A DNA stretch of 64,000 nucleotides, from NCBI RefSeq assembly GCF_009725205.1, contig NZ_WNZY01000008.1, positions 1-64,000 of the forward strand. The letters are read 5' to 3'. Positions 46,014 through 52,941 of this stretch are shown piece by piece; position 1 is the stretch's first letter; every line of letters begins with the position of its first letter. A program made the position numbers and the translations under genes. The DNA is from Paenibacillus timonensis (GTDB taxonomy: Bacteria > Bacillota > Bacilli > Paenibacillales > Paenibacillaceae). The notes under the pieces are model-generated. The model made no database searches and was not told where the DNA came from. It saw nothing but the letters and a program-made list of their open reading frames with translations.

Positions 46014-46709
46014 TTAATTGAAGAAATACGTTTCAAACTGCTCGCGGAATTCCTTGGCATGATAAGAAGGATGTATTAAGTGCCCTGCTGTTTGCACTCC
46101 AATTTTCTTACAAACCCTTTCTGCTTTTTTTCCTACAGATATGATCTTAACTCCGGGGAACAAATCCACAACCGTCGATAGTGCATGTACCCCCATCTCC
46201 AGTTCAGCAGAAGTAGGCGGCCTATTACCTCCGTCCTTTTTCCTCGGATGCAGCGGTAACGCGTTCCACATCACCGGTGGCTTCGACAACCGATCGACCG
46301 CCCCCCAAACGACTGTTGCCGAAGCTTCAGATTTATTGTCCTCCACCACAAATCGAGTACCAGGAAAATGACGCTCCAAGCGTCTTTCTTGAATCAATCG
46401 CTCCGAAGTAAAGGGAATACCCGTTTTTACGCAGCCATGAACCCCTGGCGCCTCTCCAATAAACATCCAATCGGGCTTGATCCAGAATAACGCATTAAAG
46501 TATTTTACTAAATTCAGTTTCCTCATGTCCGAATCTGTATAAAAGTTTCCGACTTCAGGTAGGTCCTGGCTGGCTAACCAATCCACCAAATTACGGACCT
46601 TGCTTTCGAACTCCCCTTCTTCGTCCACCTCGGGATGAAGCCAAGCATCTCCGTTTTTTGAGTATCCTTCCCCTCTTACGTTCCTCCGCTTTTCATTTTG
46701 TTCCTTCAT
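46014..46709 (-). CDS. Uracil-DNA-glycosylase-superfamily protein
   Basis: A 231-residue protein of the UDG fold. The catalytic motif is DWMFIGEAPGVHGCVKTGIPFTSERL (about residues 82-107), with GEAPG in the place of the family's GxxPG. The second motif is LIHPSYHAKEF near the C-terminus (HPS). The arrangement fits family 4/6-like UDGs or UDG-like binders and is not the Ung class. It has too few Cys for the iron-sulfur cluster of family 4. GGGGGGAT precedes the ATG at 46709. Inside a defence island it may act on uracil- or otherwise modified phage DNA; this is inference. Confidence 0.75.
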   Translation of the reverse strand: MKEQNEKRRNVRGEGYSKNGDAWLHPEVDEEGEFESKVRNLVDWLASQDLPEVGNFYTDSDMRKLNLVKYFNALFWIKPDWMFIGEAPGVHGCVKTGIPFTSERLIQERRLERHFPGTRFVVEDNKSEASATVVWGAVDRLSKPPVMWNALPLHPRKKDGGNRPPTSAELEMGVHALSTVVDLFPGVKIISVGKKAERVCKKIGVQTAGHLIHPSYHAKEFREQFETYFFN

Positions 46710-46843
46710 CTCACGATCCCCCCTATTGATTTCCATTTTGTATCATCAATAGATTGCATTGCAAACCCGATTTCGGATGATCATCACTATAACGCTTCTA
46801 CGTATATGCTAGGACGGTTATAGGGAGAACTTCGCTTTTCGCA

Positions 46844-47416
46844 CTATTTTATTTCAATCTTTATCATTCCGTCATTCCAGAAATTAGGTTGATAAATTAA
46901 CTGAAGACCCGTGTCCCCTTTAGGTTGCTCAAAAACTAGCACACCGTTGACCTTTCCTTTTGGTGCCAACTCACCAGAGCTTAGTTGCTTATCTTGCTCG
47001 GTCAAGGTGAACGCTCCGTCTAGGATTTGCCCCTGGCTGTTCTGCATGGTGAAATCGAAGGGATTATATGATATAGTCTCTGACCCACCATTTTCAATGG
47101 TAACTTCTACGATAATGTACTCGTGTCCCTCTTTGGGAGTATCAAATTCATTGTCTCCTTGGGATCTAGCGAAGCCATTAACAGTTAAAACATTATCACC
47201 AAGCGCAATTCTCTCTCCAATCGCGAAGATTGTATCCTCAGGAGCAGCGGTTTGTTCTTGAGAAGTTTCTTTTTCATTTGGGGTAGTTGTATTCAAACCT
47301 TGATCTTGGTTGACAACCACCGGGGTTTCCGTAGTGCAGCCGATAAGTACTGAAAAGAGCGATAACAAGGCTAACGCATAAAACACGGTTTGAACTCTTT
47401 TAAGCAAAACATTCAT
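46844..47416 (-). CDS. DUF4352 lipoprotein
   Basis: A 190-residue lipoprotein: hydrophobic signal and lipobox LIGC (Cys at about residue 27), an acidic Thr/Glu/Gln linker, then a telokin-like DUF4352 domain (about 75-188: IGERIALGDNVLTVNGFARS, EYIIVEVTIENGGSETISYNPFDFTMQNSQGQ, LAPKGKVNGVLVFEQPKG). The Ig-like fold is common on Firmicute surfaces and is often a signal or wall-stress accessory. ATAGGAGG precedes the ATG. LexA-like promoter II ends about 40 bp upstream. What a lipoprotein does in this island is unknown. Confidence 0.85.
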   Translation of the reverse strand: MNVLLKRVQTVFYALALLSLFSVLIGCTTETPVVVNQDQGLNTTTPNEKETSQEQTAAPEDTIFAIGERIALGDNVLTVNGFARSQGDNEFDTPKEGHEYIIVEVTIENGGSETISYNPFDFTMQNSQGQILDGAFTLTEQDKQLSSGELAPKGKVNGVLVFEQPKGDTGLQLIYQPNFWNDGMIKIEIK

Positions 47417-47452
47417 CAGGAGAACCTCCTATAAATTGAATTATTTAATTCG

Positions 47453-47500
47453 ATTATTACATTCTGAAGCGACGTGATGTTGTCAGCGAATACACGTTCC
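47453..47500 (-). promoter_or_regulatory. LexA-like dyad promoter II
   Basis: On the minus strand GGAACGTGTATTCG (47500-47487), CTGACA (47486-47481), 22 bp, AATAAT (47458-47453). The predicted start lies about 30 bp before the lipoprotein ATG. Confidence 0.75.
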
Positions 47501-47526
47501 CAAATCCATATACGGGAATGGGGATC

Positions 47527-47883
47527 TTAATAAGTTGAAAACGAGCTGTCTGTTGTAGCCTTAATCACAAACAATTCTTCTATCCCTGGAACCAGTTCAA
47601 CAATCGCTGTATCTTTTATTACAAATCGCACACATCCGCAAATGTGATGTTCGAAAGTATCATATATCCGGCCGGCACTCCAACAACCTCTCGGCACGGT
47701 ATGTATACTGTTAGCGACATAGCCGATTTTCCCAATGGGAACGATATCCACTTTAATGGCTTCGTGGTCATGTGAGTTATCCGGCTCTTTGATCAAATGG
47801 ACAATCTGACCGGGTCTTAAAAAAGCTGTACCTAAATAGTGTTGTGATCCTGTGATAGCGATAAAGATCGGTTGTTGTTCCAT
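47527..47883 (-). CDS. Stand-alone HIRAN-domain protein
   Basis: A 118-residue protein formed by a single HIRAN domain: ITGSQHYLGTAFLRPGQIVHLIKEPDNSHDHEAIKVD (residues 10-46), then GKIGYVANSIHTVPRGCWSAGRIYD (about 51-75). HIRAN domains bind single-stranded 3' DNA ends, for example in the helicase HLTF, and are usually fused to helicases or nucleases; here it is alone. GAGGGGGAT precedes the ATG and LexA-like promoter III lies just upstream, which fits a role in recognising damaged or foreign DNA ends. Confidence 0.85.
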   Translation of the reverse strand: MEQQPIFIAITGSQHYLGTAFLRPGQIVHLIKEPDNSHDHEAIKVDIVPIGKIGYVANSIHTVPRGCWSAGRIYDTFEHHICGCVRFVIKDTAIVELVPGIEELFVIKATTDSSFSTY

Positions 47884-47913
47884 TTTAGATCCCCCTCTCG
47901 TTGTCTTTTCTCC

Positions 47914-47961
47914 ATTATGACCGATTGTAACGGCACTAGATTGTCAGCGAATATACGTTCC
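47914..47961 (-). promoter_or_regulatory. LexA-like dyad promoter III
   Basis: On the minus strand GGAACGTATATTCG (47961-47948), CTGACA (47947-47942), 22 bp, CATAAT (47919-47914). The predicted leader of the HIRAN gene is about 25 nt. Confidence 0.75.
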
Positions 47962-47970
47962 CTCCCCCCC

Positions 47971-48009
47971 AAAAAAAGCACCGGCGGTTCTAGCAAGAAC
48001 CGCCGGTGC
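47971..48009 (-). terminator. Terminator of the 48081-49667 operon
   Basis: A perfect 14-bp stem, GCACCGGCGGTTCT with its complement, and a 4-nt loop, followed by seven T residues on the minus strand. Confidence 0.92.
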
Positions 48010-48080
48010 TCCTAGCGTATTAAGAACTCTATTAATTAGCTAATGAATTCAGAATCAGTAAGTGAGACTTGAGATTATGA

Positions 48081-48287
48081 TTAGTAACGTCTTTGCCAAC
48101 TCGTGCAGCTATTCCATGCTCTTCTCTCAGTCGAATTTTGATAGCAAACCTTAGTCTCTTGATCATCGTACTGCATTGTATTACGCATTCCAACCCGAGG
48201 TTGTACAAAGTCTCCACCGCGGGGACCGTTCCAATGTTCGCACATCGCGCATATCCGTGTGTTCGGCGAAGTATATTTGATCGTCAT
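48081..48287 (-). CDS. Small Cys-containing protein, unknown
   Basis: A 68-residue protein with four Cys: CAMC (residues 13-16), Cys 48 in TKVCYQNS and Cys 61 in NSCTSW, so it may bind zinc. Aromatic and Arg residues are frequent, suggesting nucleic-acid contact. A ribosome site (AAAGGGTG) lies 8 bp before the ATG, 13 bp after the preceding gene, in the same operon. No family is recognised. Confidence 0.55.
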   Translation of the reverse strand: MTIKYTSPNTRICAMCEHWNGPRGGDFVQPRVGMRNTMQYDDQETKVCYQNSTERRAWNSCTSWQRRY

Positions 48288-48300
48288 TGTTCGTCACCCT

Positions 48301-48729
48301 TTAAATTTCGATGATTGTATTACCTTCAAGCAAGTTCGATAACTGCTGAAAATTTGCAAAGGGACTGCTTGACACAATCGTACTAAGGCTTTTCATCCCC
48401 ATACTTATTAATTCCTTATCCCCGGCAGCTAAGCCACGATCAATGATATCAAAGGACTTGTTGATTGCTGCTCGGCGCTCATCAAATATAGAATCGAACA
48501 CCTTATGGTATAAATCGTATTTGCTTTTTATCTCAAGCAAGGCAACTTCCTTCTGAGCCTCAAGTTTAGCTAATTCTAATTTTGTAACTTGCCCCTCCTT
48601 GTAAGCCTCGGTTAACACATTAAAAAACCTCAATACATCGGGAGCCGGGATTACGTTCGAGGCCACTTCTAGTTTTTTTACCGCTGTTTTAAGTTGTTTG
48701 TTTTTCGTAATTTTTTCAATAATGCCCAT
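48301..48729 (-). CDS. Helical protein of unknown function, middle gene of a three-gene operon
   Basis: A 142-residue soluble, almost fully helical protein. The centre (about residues 40-80: VLTEAYKEGQVTKLELAKLEAQKEVALLEIKSKYDLYHKVF) predicts a coiled coil, and a Gly/Ser-poor C-terminus follows. There is no Cys and no membrane segment. GGAGG lies 10 bp before the ATG at 48729, 14 bp after the stop of the membrane-hairpin gene, so the two are surely co-translated and may form a complex. Not recognised. Confidence 0.7.
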   Translation of the reverse strand: MGIIEKITKNKQLKTAVKKLEVASNVIPAPDVLRFFNVLTEAYKEGQVTKLELAKLEAQKEVALLEIKSKYDLYHKVFDSIFDERRAAINKSFDIIDRGLAAGDKELISMGMKSLSTIVSSSPFANFQQLSNLLEGNTIIEI

Positions 48730-48743
48730 ATTTCTCACACCTC

Positions 48744-49667
48744 CTACTCTTCATCAAAAATGGGTGTATCAATTAAAGTGGCTAGTTCTGTAGCCAAGCC
48801 GCCAATGTAACCTATCTTAGCAACGTCTGCTTGCGAATAATAATTCTGCCGAAATATGTATTTTCGTACAAGACGAACAAGCCCTGAAATTACCGGAATG
48901 GGATTCAACTCATGCATAACCTTCTTCATTTCATATTCAAAAATCGATGTTGCTTTTTCAACCGAGGTGATGATTTCTTCCGAACGTTCCTCAATCAGTT
49001 CCAATTTTAATAAATTTGCTTCCATTTCGTCCAAGTATTTTACGATTTTACGCATTTCTCGTTCAATTTCTGCGATCTTTTTATTTGCGCTCAGATGGTT
49101 AAATACACCGAATATAGCCAATGCCGGAATAGCCACAATTCCTCCTAGAACGGTAGTTCCGGCCATCACTCCCCCACCCCCTGCTGCTAATGCTCCACCA
49201 CCGAACCAGGCCAACGTCGCATTCGTCGCCGCTGCTCCTGAGAGTCCAGCGATAGCAGCACCGGTTGAAGCAGAACCGAGTGTGGACACAAGAGCCCAAG
49301 CTCCTAGAGCTGTACCAACACCAGCCGATAGTCCCTTAGTTGCAGACATAGCAATTTTCCCGGAGGAAATGGTTTGATCTATATGGCGGAAGTCAACAGT
49401 CTCATATTCATTACCAACTTTGGAATATACAAAATCACGGTCTTTTCCTTTAATATTTTTGGAAACTTTCTGTATCTGTTTTAGGCTCTTTACAGCCTTA
49501 ATCTTTGTTCGAATAACATGTTGCAGTGTCCGATTAACCTCTTCTCGCTTCTGTTCCATTCTTCTGAACAGTGATTCGTATTCATCCTTTAACTCATCAA
49601 ACTCTTCCAATTTGTTATCGATCCGTCCTTGCGCACCAAACGTCACTAAGTTCTTCAAAAATCCCAT
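48744..49667 (-). CDS. Coiled-coil protein with Gly-rich membrane hairpin
   Basis: A 307-residue protein. The N-terminal 95 residues are a charged coiled coil (LEEFDELKDEYESLFRRMEQ). A long Gly/Ala-rich hydrophobic region follows (about 110-195: GVGTALGAWALVSTL, GAAIAGLSGAAATNATLAWF, GGGVMAGTTVLGGIVAIPALAIFGVF), enough for two to three membrane passes. A second coiled coil (IAEIEREMRKIVKYLDEME) and a helical tail close the chain. The layout resembles pore-forming or membrane-remodelling proteins; I do not know a named family. GGGGGAT precedes the ATG at 49667. It leads a three-gene operon behind LexA-like promoter IV, so an abortive-infection effector is possible but untested. Confidence 0.72.
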   Translation of the reverse strand: MGFLKNLVTFGAQGRIDNKLEEFDELKDEYESLFRRMEQKREEVNRTLQHVIRTKIKAVKSLKQIQKVSKNIKGKDRDFVYSKVGNEYETVDFRHIDQTISSGKIAMSATKGLSAGVGTALGAWALVSTLGSASTGAAIAGLSGAAATNATLAWFGGGALAAGGGGVMAGTTVLGGIVAIPALAIFGVFNHLSANKKIAEIEREMRKIVKYLDEMEANLLKLELIEERSEEIITSVEKATSIFEYEMKKVMHELNPIPVISGLVRLVRKYIFRQNYYSQADVAKIGYIGGLATELATLIDTPIFDEE

Positions 49668-49817
49668 ATGATCCCCCAGTCTCTGATTGTTAGTCATAAC
49701 CTGTCGAAAACTTATATGAAATACTTTAGGCTTGTCATTTTATGTACATTTTACTATTCTACGATTGACTGTCTTCTCCTTCTTTTTACCTACAATTCTT
49801 TATTCATTTTTGGTCTT

Positions 49818-49865
49818 AGTATAATAGTTTAATTTGACGACATGATGTCAGCGAACGTATGTTTT
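49818..49865 (-). promoter_or_regulatory. LexA-like dyad promoter IV
   Basis: On the minus strand AAAACATACGTTCG (49865-49852), CTGACA (49851-49846), 22 bp, TATACT (49823-49818). The leader to the first gene is about 145 nt. The rest of 49698-49970 holds the BREX operon terminator and no gene. Confidence 0.75.
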
Positions 49866-49883
49866 GCATAAAAAATGATATAT

Positions 49884-49914
49884 AAAAATGCCGCTCCTTA
49901 TAAAAGATAGCGGC
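49884..49914 (-). terminator. Terminator of the BREX operon
   Basis: On the minus strand GCCGCT and AGCGGC form a 6-bp GC stem with a long AT loop, followed by ATTTTTATA, 57 bp after the last gene of the operon. Confidence 0.7.
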
Positions 49915-49970
49915 TGTTTCTTGATTTGTTATTAATTTCTATTAATTACTGCCGGATAAACTAATTTTCA

Positions 49971-50573
49971 CTACCTTCCCCCATGGTACACCTTAATATA
50001 CCCTTCTGTCGGAACCTCACGATAATTCAAAAACGCCCTATCACTAGTTGACACTTTTTGTTCATAGCCGAGGATTTGTAGAATTTCACCCAATCTATTT
50101 TCCAAGTGTTCAAATCTTTCGTTATTAAACTTAGCTAGTTCAATCTGTTTCTTAATTCTATGAAGTTCTCGGTGATACTTACTCGAGTGTCTTAATTTTT
50201 GAGCTTGGCTCAAACAATTTCTGGCCAAATCGGTCGACACTTGAGCAAGTTTCTTAATGATTTGATTCTGTTTGATGTGTATAAATTTTCGTAACAAGAC
50301 AACCGATTCCGTCATTAAGCCTTTCGGTTTACCGATGTATAGATAATTGGAGTTTTGGGCTGTAGGCTTTCGGCTCCGATCTATTTGGAACTTCTTCATT
50401 CTTTTGAGTTTCTTTTGTTTGATATCCTCTTCTTGCTTATCCCTTTCAGTAAAAGTTCTAATCTGCAGCAGTGTTAATCCGTCAAGTTCAGCTTTTATGC
50501 AGAGTGCCGGTACTACTTTTTCAACAATAGGCTTTACCAGTAAAATGTCCCCAATATTCGGACGATTATACAT
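49971..50573 (-). CDS. Last gene of the BREX operon, unknown function
   Basis: A 200-residue basic protein. The N-terminus (NIGDILLVKPIVEKVVPALCIKAELDGLTLLQIRTFT) looks like a small beta domain, distantly like PemK-type barrels but without their catalytic motifs. The rest is Lys/Arg-rich helix with a probable coiled coil (HRELHRIKKQIELAKFNNERFEHLENRLGEIL), which suggests nucleic-acid binding. GAGGTAGGGAG precedes the ATG. It is 26 bp after the 88-residue gene in the BREX transcript. I do not recognise it as a standard BREX component. Confidence 0.7.
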   Translation of the reverse strand: MYNRPNIGDILLVKPIVEKVVPALCIKAELDGLTLLQIRTFTERDKQEEDIKQKKLKRMKKFQIDRSRKPTAQNSNYLYIGKPKGLMTESVVLLRKFIHIKQNQIIKKLAQVSTDLARNCLSQAQKLRHSSKYHRELHRIKKQIELAKFNNERFEHLENRLGEILQILGYEQKVSTSDRAFLNYREVPTEGYIKVYHGGR

Positions 50574-50599
50574 AAACTTTTCTCCCTACCTCTTTGATT

Positions 50600-50866
50600 C
50601 TAAGAATTCCACTCCCTGATCACAAACCGCTCGCACTCCGCAAACTCCGTCAACTTCCTAATGACCCCAGCTTTATGATACCTACAAATCTCGCCAAGTT
50701 CTTCTGGTATCCCGTTTTCTATATAGATCTCCTGCAAACAGTATGCCGTATCTTCTTTTTCGAACCACAAATCAAAACATTTCTCGCGACCGTCAGATTC
50801 AACAAAGGTAATAGTATAAGCTAAACCGTATTCAAGCTCGGTCAATATACGCTCCAACTTCTCCAT
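50600..50866 (-). CDS. Small acidic protein coupled to brxL
   Basis: An 88-residue acidic protein (many Glu; predicted alpha/beta: AYTITFVESDGREKCFDLWFEKEDTAYCL, then EELGEICRYHKAGVIRKLTEF). Its ATG directly abuts the brxL stop (TAA-ATG), with GGTGGAG inside the end of brxL, so translation is coupled. The acidity and position suggest a partner or regulator of BrxL, or a cognate of the basic protein that follows. No family is recognised. Confidence 0.7.
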   Translation of the reverse strand: MEKLERILTELEYGLAYTITFVESDGREKCFDLWFEKEDTAYCLQEIYIENGIPEELGEICRYHKAGVIRKLTEFAECERFVIREWNS

Positions 50867-52927
50867 TTACTCCACCCCTAAAGCTTTAAACACCGCATCT
50901 TCAGCCGTTTGGTAAAAAATAATATTAAAGCAGCCGATCAGCTCAGAGGGGACAGTTCCGAGATCAACAGCTGACGTAATAGGAACCAGTACTTTTTTAG
51001 CGCCGCTGTCAAGGCAGACCTGGAGCGTATTGGCGAGCTCCTCTACCTTGATGATCGTGCCGCCGATGCTTAAATCGCCGAGAATAACGGTACTGCTAAG
51101 TATCGGCTTATTAAGAGCAACAGAACAGATAGCGACAACTGCAGGTAGAGTTAGATATTTGGTCATGCCAATGCCATTCAGATCCTGAACATGCATCAGG
51201 TAATCTTTCGTTGTTGTACTCAATAATCCGCTGATATTTCGTCCATTTGCTTTCAGATATCGATAAGCAGTATCCACGGCTTCTCTTGCTTCCCGATCGG
51301 AACCGATCCCGGTCTTTTCAAATTTACCGGTTCCCGCCGTCATCTGTGTCTCCAATTTGTACACGCCGATCATCCCGGACTTGCCGTGCGACACGGTATA
51401 GACATGTCCCGGTTTATTCATCCCTTCCGGAATCAGCTTGCCGCCTCCCTGCTCGGGAACGGAGACGTATTCTTCATTAAATGTTTCCTGATCGATATAG
51501 GAGAAGTTCACGTCATAGAACTCCATTCCACCGATCTTCTTCAACTGTTCCTTCACCCGACGGCGCATTTCCAGCGCAAATCGGAGTATCTCCTCCACAT
51601 TTTCTTTCGTAAAACGTCCGTCGGGATGGACCAGTTTGATCAAACCGGAAACGGTCTTCCTTACGGCAATAACATCGCGTTGGTTCAAATTGTTGCCCAG
51701 TTTGAAGTACTTATCAAATGCATCGCCATAAGATATTTTGCGCAGTTCCCGCATCATTTCCGCGAAATAGTCCGTAATAAAGCCATAGTCGTTCGTAAAA
51801 AACTCCGGCCGATATTTCGGGATTTCCCACCCTGGAATGTAGCAATGCATCCGGTCAAGGAATGCGGTGTCATTCGCCATAGCAGCCGGAAACGGATCAA
51901 ATAAATGAGATGTTTTCAGGATCACGTCTACACTTTGATTAATATTGCCGACAAAAGTCATCGAGGCATACGCATTTTTTTCTTCTTTGCCGCGGGCAAA
52001 CGAACCGGACGCCATGTAATCCTTCATGATCTGAATTCCATCCTGATCCTTGAATTTGATTCCCGCCACCTCGTCAAAAGCGACACAATCCCATAACCCG
52101 ACCAGACCCACCGTCTTGTTCCCCATATTGTAGAACAAATTCGCTACCGTCGTCTGACCCCCGGAGACCAAGATGCTGTTCGGACTGATTTCCTTATAGA
52201 TGTGGGACTTACCCGTACTTCTTGGTCCCAGTTCACACAGGTTATAGTTGTTCTCGATCATCGGAACGAGTCTGGCCAAATGCAGCCATTTCACCCGTTT
52301 CGTGAACTGGGATGGTTCCATGCCGGTACTTCTCAGGAGCACATCAATCCATTCTTCATCCGTAAAATAGCTTCTCGCTGCCTTAACTTCTTCCAAATCC
52401 AGACTTGGCATTTGAATCGGATCAAGCTTTCGAATGATGAACGGGCAGCGGTTCTTATCCGCTTCGTCATAGAAATACTCCATCTGAACTATGCACCAGA
52501 TTCCACCTGCAAGAAGGCGCTCATACTGAGAGACATATTTCTCCCCAATCGGTACGTTTCCAATCCCGAGATTGGAAAATTCGGCTTCGTATACGTCATT
52601 CTTGTAATTCAACTTGACGGATACTTTATCGATCACCGTGTAACCTCCCTTTTCCCGCAGTTTTGAAATGATTTTCTGTGCTTCATCCGGGCGAACATAA
52701 TTCTCCGCCAAAATGCTCTTCACATTGCGAACACCGGCTTCAATCTCCTCCTCATCCATGGAGGAACAGTACATGCCGAGCAGGTATTCCAATACATAAA
52801 CCGGAACGTTTGCGCCTTCTTTGATTTTCTTGGTTAAATCTTTACGAACAATTTTGCCGGCAAAGTAAGTGTTCAACTTATCGATGAGCCCGGATTCACC
52901 TTCTAATCGGCCAGAAATTTCATTCAT
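50867..52927 (-). CDS. brxL: BREX Lon-like protein BrxL
   Basis: A 686-residue AAA+ protein of the BREX-associated Lon-like family. The N-terminal domain (GLIDKLNTYFAGKIVRKDLTKKIKEG) starts as in known BrxL. The ATPase has NYNLCELGPRSTGKSHIYKEISP (Walker A near residue 240) and GLWDCVAFDEVAGIKF (Walker B). The C-terminal Lon-like domain ends with LGDLSIGGTIIKVEELANTLQVCLDSGAKKVLVP. BrxL forms ring assemblies on DNA and is needed for type 1 BREX phage exclusion. The start at 52927 follows GCAGGGGAT; a GTG at 52945 overlaps the pglZ stop and is less likely. Confidence 0.95.
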   Translation of the reverse strand: MNEISGRLEGESGLIDKLNTYFAGKIVRKDLTKKIKEGANVPVYVLEYLLGMYCSSMDEEEIEAGVRNVKSILAENYVRPDEAQKIISKLREKGGYTVIDKVSVKLNYKNDVYEAEFSNLGIGNVPIGEKYVSQYERLLAGGIWCIVQMEYFYDEADKNRCPFIIRKLDPIQMPSLDLEEVKAARSYFTDEEWIDVLLRSTGMEPSQFTKRVKWLHLARLVPMIENNYNLCELGPRSTGKSHIYKEISPNSILVSGGQTTVANLFYNMGNKTVGLVGLWDCVAFDEVAGIKFKDQDGIQIMKDYMASGSFARGKEEKNAYASMTFVGNINQSVDVILKTSHLFDPFPAAMANDTAFLDRMHCYIPGWEIPKYRPEFFTNDYGFITDYFAEMMRELRKISYGDAFDKYFKLGNNLNQRDVIAVRKTVSGLIKLVHPDGRFTKENVEEILRFALEMRRRVKEQLKKIGGMEFYDVNFSYIDQETFNEEYVSVPEQGGGKLIPEGMNKPGHVYTVSHGKSGMIGVYKLETQMTAGTGKFEKTGIGSDREAREAVDTAYRYLKANGRNISGLLSTTTKDYLMHVQDLNGIGMTKYLTLPAVVAICSVALNKPILSSTVILGDLSIGGTIIKVEELANTLQVCLDSGAKKVLVPITSAVDLGTVPSELIGCFNIIFYQTAEDAVFKALGVE

Positions 52928-52941
52928 CTTGATCCCCTGCC

